Origin: Campylobacterales bacterium
GTDB taxonomy: Bacteria > Campylobacterota > Campylobacteria > Campylobacterales > Hydrogenimonadaceae
NCBI GenBank assembly: GCA_027067015.1
Contig: JAMOMS010000062.1
Location: 1-19,684, forward strand
DNA: 19,684 bases
Direction of reading: 5' to 3'
The position numbers and the translations under genes are program-made. The notes beneath the pieces are model-generated. The model worked only from the letters and a program-made list of their open reading frames with translations, was not told where the DNA came from and ran no database searches. Positions within the stretch are counted from its first letter, which is position 1. Every line of letters begins with the position of its first letter. Positions 14,723 through 19,684 of the stretch are shown in pieces.

Positions 14723-15779
14723 ACCAGCTCCTTACGTCACGATCAACGGCGAAGACCTCTTCCGGCGTCGTCGGCTCGGTGTCGCCGAAGCGCTCGTAGG
14801 CGTCCAGCACCAGGGCGCTGAGCGCTCCGAAGGTGATCTCGCCCCGCAAAAACTTCGCCACGGCCACCTCGTTGGCGGCGTTGACGACCACGCCCCGCTT
14901 GGGGTGGGCCATCAGCTCCTCTTTGAGTCGCCAGAGGGGATAGCGTTGCGTTTCGATGGGGCGGAAACGCAACGCGCCCACCTCCAGCAGGTCCACGGGG
15001 GGCAGGATAGGCTCGTTTACCTCTCCCATCAGGGCGTAGGCGATGGGCAGTTTCATATCCGGGTGGGCCATCTGGGCCACCGTGGCGCCGTCGGCAAACT
15101 CTATGAGCGCGTGCACGACCGATTGGGGTTCTATGAGGGCGTCAATTTGCTCACACCCAAACATCCAGCGGGCCTCCAGTAGCTCGAAAAGCTTGTTGGC
15201 CATGGTGGCGCTGTCGACGGTAATCTTGGCGCCCATGGACCAGTTGGGGTGCTTAAGCGCCTCTTGGGCCGTGGCGCCGGCGATCTTGTCGATCGGCCAA
15301 TCCCTGAAAGCCCCGCCGCTGGCGGTGACGGTCATGCGGGCCGGTTTGCGGCCGTTAAGAAGGTACCAAAGCCCAAAATGCTCGCTATCGATGGGGCGCA
15401 GATGCTTGGGGTCGATAAAGGCGCCGGCGGCCACCAGGGACTCCTTGTTGGCCAGGGCGACCGTTTTGCCCTCTTTGATCGCCTCGACCGTGGGGCGCAG
15501 GCCCAAAAAGCCCACCAACGCGTTGACCACGATGGCGCTGGCGCTTTGGCGGATAACCTCCAAAATCCCCTCTTCACCCCAAAAGACCCGGGGATGGTCG
15601 AGGGTTTTGGCCGTCGCCTCGTCGGCGACGCAGACAAAGCAGGGTTGAAAGCGCAAAATCTGTTCTTTAAGCAGTTCGATGTTGCGCCCGGCTACCAGGG
15701 CTTCGACACGGATACGGTAGCGCTCGGCGATGGCCAGGGTGTTGGTGCCGATAGAACCGGTGGAGCCAAGCAGAACCAT
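14706..15779 (-). CDS. dxr: 1-deoxy-D-xylulose 5-phosphate reductoisomerase
   Basis: 357 aa, slightly shorter than E. coli Dxr. It converts DXP to 2-C-methyl-D-erythritol 4-phosphate with NADPH, the first committed step of the MEP isoprenoid route. Seen: NADPH fold LLGSTGSIGTNTL at the start, LANKESLVAAG, the metal-binding IDSEHFGLW, SGGAFRDWP, and HPNWSMGAKITVDSATMANKLFELLEARW, with the C-terminal VVNAANEVAVAKFL helix. One base separates its ATG from the cdsA stop. This cdsA-dxr order is familiar from Campylobacterota. Confidence 0.97.
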   Translation of the reverse strand: MVLLGSTGSIGTNTLAIAERYRIRVEALVAGRNIELLKEQILRFQPCFVCVADEATAKTLDHPRVFWGEEGILEVIRQSASAIVVNALVGFLGLRPTVEAIKEGKTVALANKESLVAAGAFIDPKHLRPIDSEHFGLWYLLNGRKPARMTVTASGGAFRDWPIDKIAGATAQEALKHPNWSMGAKITVDSATMANKLFELLEARWMFGCEQIDALIEPQSVVHALIEFADGATVAQMAHPDMKLPIAYALMGEVNEPILPPVDLLEVGALRFRPIETQRYPLWRLKEELMAHPKRGVVVNAANEVAVAKFLRGEITFGALSALVLDAYERFGDTEPTTPEEVFAVDRDVRSWCEGAR

Positions 15780-15780
15780 C

Positions 15781-16545
15781 TTAGAGCAGTCCCCTTAGCA
15801 GTAGCACCATCACCACCCCGCCAAAAAGATACCCGTCCACCCTGTCCAGCACCCCGCCGTGGCCGGGCAGGATATCGCCGCTGTCCTTGACGCCGGCGTG
15901 GCGCTTGAGGTAGCTTTCATAAAGGTCGCCAAAGACCGAGGCGACGGAGACGCCCAGCGAGATGGCCAGGGCGTAGGGCCAGTCCACCAGCGTACCGCCC
16001 ACGTAGGTGCCCGCGACGGTGGCGACGGCGATGCCGCCAAAGACCCCCTCTAGTGTCTTGTTGGGTGAGGTGGGGCTAAAGGGGGTACGGCCGATACTTT
16101 TACCCACGAACCACGCCCCTATGTCCGTCAGCGCCACCACCGCAAGCAACCATACCAGCGACGCCATGCCGTAGTCGGTGTAGAGGTTAAGCAGAAAAAG
16201 AAACGAGGCGGTCGGGTAGAGGAAGGGGCGGAAGGTCTTGGGCTCGACGGTGGGGCGATAGGCTTTAAAAGAAGCGAAAATCAGCGCCACAAGAAAGAGG
16301 ATATCGGGATCGGGCAGGAAATAGGCTGAGAGCCAGATGGCTACGGCGTAAGGGAGCAGGGTATTGCCGTTAACGCCGTAAAGACGGGAAGCCTCTTTGA
16401 AAGCGAGTAGATAAACCATACCGAAAAAGAGCCAGGTGAGAAAAAAGTTGTTGATCCATCCCACCGCTCCTACAACCGCCAACAGACCGAAGCCCGTGGC
16501 GAAGCGGGGGCCGCTGTTTCTAAACCGATCCCAAAACGCCATCAT
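15781..16545 (-). CDS. cdsA: Phosphatidate cytidylyltransferase (CDP-diglyceride synthase)
   Basis: 254 aa integral membrane enzyme that makes CDP-diacylglycerol from phosphatidate and CTP, the branch point to all phospholipids. About seven to eight hydrophobic helices are seen, and the family signature is complete near the end: S-YLKRHAGVKDSGDILPGHGG-VLDRVDG. The start is either of two adjacent ATG codons (16545 or 16542) behind a weak GGGG ribosome site. First gene of a four-gene minus-strand operon (cdsA, dxr, hydrolase, HDOD). Confidence 0.95.
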   Translation of the reverse strand: MMAFWDRFRNSGPRFATGFGLLAVVGAVGWINNFFLTWLFFGMVYLLAFKEASRLYGVNGNTLLPYAVAIWLSAYFLPDPDILFLVALIFASFKAYRPTVEPKTFRPFLYPTASFLFLLNLYTDYGMASLVWLLAVVALTDIGAWFVGKSIGRTPFSPTSPNKTLEGVFGGIAVATVAGTYVGGTLVDWPYALAISLGVSVASVFGDLYESYLKRHAGVKDSGDILPGHGGVLDRVDGYLFGGVVMVLLLRGLL

Positions 16546-16573
16546 ATCCCCGTTTACAAAAGTTAAGTGGTTT

Positions 16574-16579
16574 AGTATA
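16574..16579 (-). promoter_or_regulatory. -10 box for the cdsA operon
   Basis: On the minus strand TATACT lies 28 bases before the cdsA ATG, in the 66-base gap after the DUF1090-like gene. No -35 is evident. A weak hairpin with a T-run (CGTTTTTT) after the upstream gene's stop could end its transcript just ahead of this box. Confidence 0.5.
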
Positions 16580-16611
16580 GCCGACCCAATATTAAAAAAC
16601 GATAGTTTCGG

Positions 16612-17016
16612 TTACAGTTGCGTTTGAAGCTTTTTAACCTTTTGCAGTTTCTCCTCCATCTTGCGGCGATATTTGGCCGCTTTGCCGTTTTTGCCTTCGG
16701 CCTGGGCCTTCTCCATCCGGTTTTGCGCCTCTTTCGCGTCCGCCGAGGCGTCGTCGATTTTCCGCTCTATTTTTTGGGTGTGCGCGTCGGTTTTGGCTTG
16801 CGCCTTGGCTTTCAGATCGCTGTCGCTACAGTTGGCCTTGGCTTCGGCAAGCGCTTTTTGCAGGCGCGCAAGGGCATGGGGTTCGGTGGTCAGTTTGACC
16901 TTGTTTTGGAGCTCGCAGATCTTTTTGGCGCACCCTTGCAGGGCGGCGCAGGTGTCAGCTTGCAGTGCGATACCGCTTAACAGAAGCGCGCCGGAGAGAA
17001 TCAATGCTTTTTTCAT
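16612..17016 (-). CDS. DUF1090-like exported coiled-coil protein
   Basis: 134 aa. A Sec signal peptide (about residues 1-20, GIALQA) precedes a Cys-containing helical protein (CAALQGCAKKICELQNK ... ALARLQKALAEAKANCSD) and a highly charged Lys/Glu/Ala C-terminal coiled coil. The three N-terminal cysteines plus the later NCSD and the paired LxxAL helices resemble DUF1090 (E. coli YqjC type), a periplasmic family without clear function. AAAGGA precedes the ATG. It has its own extended -10 box and probably forms a single-gene unit. Confidence 0.72.
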   Translation of the reverse strand: MKKALILSGALLLSGIALQADTCAALQGCAKKICELQNKVKLTTEPHALARLQKALAEAKANCSDSDLKAKAQAKTDAHTQKIERKIDDASADAKEAQNRMEKAQAEGKNGKAAKYRRKMEEKLQKVKKLQTQL

Positions 17017-17051
17017 GGTTGTCCTTTAATGTTTAAGTTAGATGCGCGGAT

Positions 17052-17060
17052 AGTATAACA
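17052..17060 (-). promoter_or_regulatory. Extended -10 box for the DUF1090-like gene
   Basis: TGTTATACT on the minus strand (TGn plus TATACT) lies 35 bases before the ATG and leaves a leader with AAAGGA. It sits in the 61-base gap after the small protein gene. Confidence 0.55.
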
Positions 17061-17077
17061 TAGCTGTGAGAATATGT

Positions 17078-17398
17078 TTATACATGAATGTCAATGTGCG
17101 GTATCCCCTCTTCGTCAACGGTCAGCCCCGCCTCTTTTTTGGGAGGGGCGACGGGACGCTTTTTGTTTAATGACGCCTCTTCCCCGGCCTCCTCTTTTTG
17201 GTGCTCCCGCTCCGGGTCGATTTGATGCGCCTCTTCGGCCGGTCGGGTCTCCTCGATGCGTTTTTCTTTCTCGTTGGCCTGGGCCTGGGCGACAGCCTGC
17301 TGGATGTCAAAGCGGTTGAACTGGCTGGTCTGGTTGGAGGCGGCCACGTTCATGTTCTGGTTAATCAAAATAATGTTGTGCAAAGGGGTGACGGCCAC
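17078..17398 (-). CDS. Small charged protein, probable Campylobacterota family, unknown function
   Basis: 106 aa, no signal or membrane helix. The N-terminus (AVTPLHNIILINQNMNVAAS) is hydrophobic/Asn-rich, the middle (about 40-85) is a Glu/Lys/Arg/Gln-rich, likely disordered or helical stretch with EKEKRIEETRPAEE, and the end GIPHIDIHV is strand-like. I recall similar proteins of this phylum with the same conserved ends and no known function, but cannot verify it. The GTG start is preceded by AAGGAG that overlaps the rqcH stop codon, three bases upstream, so it is co-translated with rqcH. Confidence 0.75.
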   Translation of the reverse strand: MAVTPLHNIILINQNMNVAASNQTSQFNRFDIQQAVAQAQANEKEKRIEETRPAEEAHQIDPEREHQKEEAGEEASLNKKRPVAPPKKEAGLTVDEEGIPHIDIHV

Positions 17399-17401
17399 GG
17401 G

Positions 17402-18730
17402 TTACTCCTTGCGAATTTTCACGGTGTCGTAATTAACATAGTTGACCTGCGCGCCGTGTCGGACTTTGACGTTGCGTCTGAAGGTAAAATCGACCAAATA
17501 GTCGCCCGGTTGAGTCACGCTGACGGCCACGCAGATTCGGGCCGCTTTCTCGATGATGTCGCGGGGGATCTGTCGGCGGTTGGGGTTTTGCAAAATGCAG
17601 TGGGCGGAGGGGCGGTCTTTGAGGTGGAGCCACAGATCCTGGGCTTTGGCCTCTTTGAGAAGACGGGCGTTTTCCCGTTCGTTGCGCCCTACCAGCAGTC
17701 GCCAGCCGTCCAGATCAAACGTCTCACACTGCAAGCGCTCCTTTTTGCGGGTTTTGGTGCGGTCTTTGGGCGGAAAGAGAAGGTGTACGGCGGTTTCGTC
17801 CGGGGCGGCGGCAAGGCTTTGGCTCAGTGTCCGGTAAAAACGCAGGCGGCTTTGGAGATTCTCTTTTTCAATATGGAGGTTCTCGGCTCTGGCGGCGGCA
17901 CGGCGGGCCCGTTTAAAAAAGTGCTCACCGGCCCGTTTGGGGTTGGGCAGGGGCGGCAGGGCGATAGAGACGGGGTTGCCCTCAAAGTCGGTCGTTTTGA
18001 GGCAGGTGTCGTAGGGGCGAATGCGGTGGAGATTGGCCAGCAGAAGGGTGCCGTCGCGGTTGAGGCGTTCGGCCTCCTCTTTGAGTTTTTGGGGATCAGG
18101 CAGGGTGTTAAGCTCTTTTTGAAGCCGTAAGATCTTTTTTTGCAACTCGTTGTCATAGCGCTTTTTTAAGCGCTTCAGGCGCTCTGTTTGGCGCTTTTGC
18201 GCCCTCTCTTTCAGCCATGCTTCGGGCGCTTTAAGCTCCCCCTCTTTGCGCGGGCCCGTATAGGGCGGAAGCGGCGCGAGACGTAGGCCGGGGCGCACCG
18301 CTCTAAAGCTGGTGTTTTCGTCAATATGGCGCAGGGCCTCCAGGACTCTTTCTTGCTCATCCAGCAAAACGGCGTTGGTGTGGCGGCCCGTAAACTCCAT
18401 CTGCAACAAGGTCCTAAAGGCCTTGTAAGCCCCCCTCTGCTCGGTCTCAAAGCGTAAAATCCGGTCGTTTCCGGGCAGGGTGACGCCGATGATGGTCGCG
18501 CCGTTGAGGCGCTTGGCCAAAACGGTATCAAAAGGGGCCCGGTAGCGGCGGGCGGGGGTGAGGTGTGAAGCGTCGAAAATGTCGCTTTGGCCCCTGGTCA
18601 GATCAAACGCCACGGCATGGGTGCGGTCAAAGAGAATGCGAATGACGTTGTCGTCGATGCGCTCGGCTTTGGTAATTTGCTTAAAACGGGCGAAGTAGTC
18701 GGCCAGGGCCTTGAGCTCAAACTGTTTCAT
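17402..18730 (-). CDS. rqcH: RqcH-like NFACT-family protein
   Basis: 442 aa, shorter than Bacillus RqcH (about 570). In the family it binds stalled 50S-peptidyl-tRNA complexes and recruits Ala-tRNA to add C-terminal alanine tails for degradation. Older annotations call it fibronectin/fibrinogen-binding. Seen: NFACT-N with NDRILRFE (D89-R90, the counterpart of the essential DR pair of RqcH), a Lys/Arg-rich coiled-coil middle (about 185-215 and 285-315), and a C-terminal NFACT-R domain: GWRLLVGRNERENARLL, DLWLHLKDRPSAHCIL, then YVNYDTVKIRK. The ATG lacks a well-placed ribosome site and has an extended -10 ending six bases upstream. Confidence 0.9.
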   Translation of the reverse strand: MKQFELKALADYFARFKQITKAERIDDNVIRILFDRTHAVAFDLTRGQSDIFDASHLTPARRYRAPFDTVLAKRLNGATIIGVTLPGNDRILRFETEQRGAYKAFRTLLQMEFTGRHTNAVLLDEQERVLEALRHIDENTSFRAVRPGLRLAPLPPYTGPRKEGELKAPEAWLKERAQKRQTERLKRLKKRYDNELQKKILRLQKELNTLPDPQKLKEEAERLNRDGTLLLANLHRIRPYDTCLKTTDFEGNPVSIALPPLPNPKRAGEHFFKRARRAAARAENLHIEKENLQSRLRFYRTLSQSLAAAPDETAVHLLFPPKDRTKTRKKERLQCETFDLDGWRLLVGRNERENARLLKEAKAQDLWLHLKDRPSAHCILQNPNRRQIPRDIIEKAARICVAVSVTQPGDYLVDFTFRRNVKVRHGAQVNYVNYDTVKIRKE

Positions 18731-18736
18731 ACAAAG

Positions 18737-18745
18737 ATTTTAGCA
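18737..18745 (-). promoter_or_regulatory. Extended -10 box placed for leaderless rqcH mRNA
   Basis: On the minus strand TGCTAAAAT is followed by CTTTGT and then the rqcH ATG, so the start of transcription would be at or beside the ATG. AAAAGG upstream is too far (over 14 bases) for a normal ribosome site. Same geometry as at tsaD. Confidence 0.5.
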
Positions 18746-18754
18746 CCTTTTGGA

Positions 18755-18760
18755 TATAAT
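18755..18760 (+). promoter_or_regulatory. -10 box for leuC
   Basis: A consensus TATAAT (in GGATATAAT) lies 34 bases before the leuC ATG, leaving a leader of about 28 bases that includes AGAAGGA (18783-18789). T-rich sequence upstream replaces a defined -35. The box lies only 12 bases from the rqcH -10 on the other strand, so the two polymerases would compete. Confidence 0.7.
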
Positions 18761-18794
18761 CGCGGCAATTACGGCATTTTTTAGAAGGATTTTC

Positions 18795-19684
18795 ATGGGA
18801 CAGACCATTACCGAAAAGATCTTTTCCGACCACGCGGGGCGCGAGGTCAGAGCCGGGGAGATCGTGCGGGTGCCGATTGATATGGTCATCGGCAATGACA
18901 TCACCACCCCCATCTCCATCCGCGCTTTTGAGGAGAGCGGCGCAAAAGAGTTGGCCAATCCCGACGGCTTTAGCATCGTGATGGACCACTTCATCCCGGC
19001 CAAGGATATCGCCAGCGCCAACCAGGCCAAGATCAGCCGCGAGTTTGCCTACAAGCACAACCTGAAGCACTTTTTTGACGAGAAGGATATGGGTATCGAG
19101 CACGCCCTGCTTCCCGAAAAGGGGCTGGTGGTGCCGGGTGACGTGATTATCGGGGCAGACAGCCACACCTGTACCCACGGGGCGTTGGGGGCGTTTGCCA
19201 CCGGCATGGGTTCGACCGACCTGGCTTTTGCCATGATCACCGGGGGCAACTGGTTCAAGGTGCCCGAGACCATCAAAGTGGTCTTTACCGGTAAACCGGG
19301 CGAGCACGTCTACGGCAAAGACCTGATATTGGAGCTGATTCGTATGATCGGCGTGGACGGCGCGCTTTACAAGGCGCTGGAGTTTACGGGCGATACCATT
19401 GAGCATTTGAGCATGGATGACCGCTTCAGCCTTTGCAATATGGCCATTGAGGCGGGCGCCAAAAGCGGTATTATCGCCGTGGATGAGGTGACCAAAGCCT
19501 TCCTGGCCGAAAGGGAGCTGGCAAGAGAGCCCAAAATCTTCTACTCCGACGAAGATGCCGAGTACTGCCAAACGATCGAGATTGATGTAAGCAAACTGGA
19601 GCCGGTCATTGCCTACCCCCATCTGCCCAGTAACGGCAAGCCGCTCTCTACCGCCGTGGCGGATGATTTGAGGGTCGATCAGGT
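18795..19684 (+). CDS. leuC: 3-isopropylmalate dehydratase large subunit (5' part)
   Basis: First 296 codons; the gene continues past the window. With LeuD it isomerises 2- to 3-isopropylmalate in leucine synthesis, using a [4Fe-4S] cluster. Seen: MGQTITEKIFSDHAGREV at the start, VIGNDITTPIS, MDHFIPAKD, IIGADSHTCTHGALGAFATGMGSTDLAFAM, NMAIEAGAKSGIIAVDE. These fit the about 420-residue type found in archaea and Campylobacterota. The cluster cysteines lie beyond the end, so they cannot be checked. AGAAGGA lies five bases before the ATG. Homoaconitase is the main alternative. Confidence 0.93.
   Translation, partial: MGQTITEKIFSDHAGREVRAGEIVRVPIDMVIGNDITTPISIRAFEESGAKELANPDGFSIVMDHFIPAKDIASANQAKISREFAYKHNLKHFFDEKDMGIEHALLPEKGLVVPGDVIIGADSHTCTHGALGAFATGMGSTDLAFAMITGGNWFKVPETIKVVFTGKPGEHVYGKDLILELIRMIGVDGALYKALEFTGDTIEHLSMDDRFSLCNMAIEAGAKSGIIAVDEVTKAFLAERELAREPKIFYSDEDAEYCQTIEIDVSKLEPVIAYPHLPSNGKPLSTAVADDLRVDQ

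Noticed and set aside
17198..18130. Open frame of 310 codons on the plus strand opposite rqcH
   Set aside because: Antisense shadow of rqcH; low-complexity Gly/Val/Phe composition and no motif.
18717..19622. Open frame of 301 codons on the minus strand opposite leuC
   Set aside because: Antisense to a clear leuC with promoter and ribosome site; it would also run through the divergent promoter region.

Overview
The window looks like a chromosomal segment of a sulfur-metabolising member of the Campylobacterota (Epsilonproteobacteria), in the manner of Sulfurovum, Sulfurimonas or Nitratiruptor. Reasons are inference from content: a flavocytochrome-type sulfide:quinone oxidoreductase next to a polysulfide/thiosulfate reductase operon, a cdsA-dxr pair, a HemJ-type protoporphyrinogen oxidase, a short RqcH-like protein, a small family protein I recall from this phylum, and promoters with a clear TATAAT-like -10 but no obvious -35. 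No tRNA, rRNA, CRISPR array, insertion sequence or phage gene is seen. Coding density is high and no gene-free stretch exceeds 300 bases.

Region 1 (1-9582, all plus strand) is an energy-metabolism block. It opens with the 3' part of a sulfide:quinone oxidoreductase and a small exported monoheme cytochrome c, closed by a strong terminator. After an AT-rich, repeat-bearing control region comes psrABC (Tat-exported molybdopterin subunit, four-cluster ferredoxin subunit, NrfD-type membrane subunit), then a Tll0287-like heme c protein, a cytochrome b561 fused to a DHC-type diheme cytochrome c, a two-helix membrane protein, HemJ, and a degenerate GGDEF/PilZ-like protein. All follow closely enough to be one long transcript. 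The picture is sulfide oxidation and sulfur-compound reduction exchanging electrons with the quinone pool, plus at least four c-type hemes and one b-type cytochrome, with a heme-biosynthesis gene in the same run.

Region 2 (9583-11300) has two terminator-like hairpins, then thiol peroxidase (tpx) and tsaD on the minus strand, separated by a terminator. Region 3 is a 640-residue plus-strand protein with an exported SPOR-like domain, a Pro/Glu/Ala-rich linker, one membrane helix, a histidine-kinase-like core without its phosphoacceptor histidine and an eroded receiver domain. It converges on region 4, a minus-strand operon cdsA-dxr-RBBP9-like hydrolase-HDOD protein with overlapping or nearly abutting genes.

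Region 5 (16612-18730, minus strand) holds rqcH, a small uncharacterised protein and a DUF1090-like exported protein. Region 6 is the divergent promoter region and 5' part of leuC, which runs off the window. The most interesting points are the degenerate SPOR/kinase/receiver protein, the degenerate GGDEF-PilZ protein at the end of the sulfur operon, the b561-DHC fusion, the inverted repeats before psrA, and two genes (tsaD, rqcH) whose extended -10 boxes sit exactly six bases before an ATG lacking a well-placed ribosome site, as expected for leaderless mRNAs.
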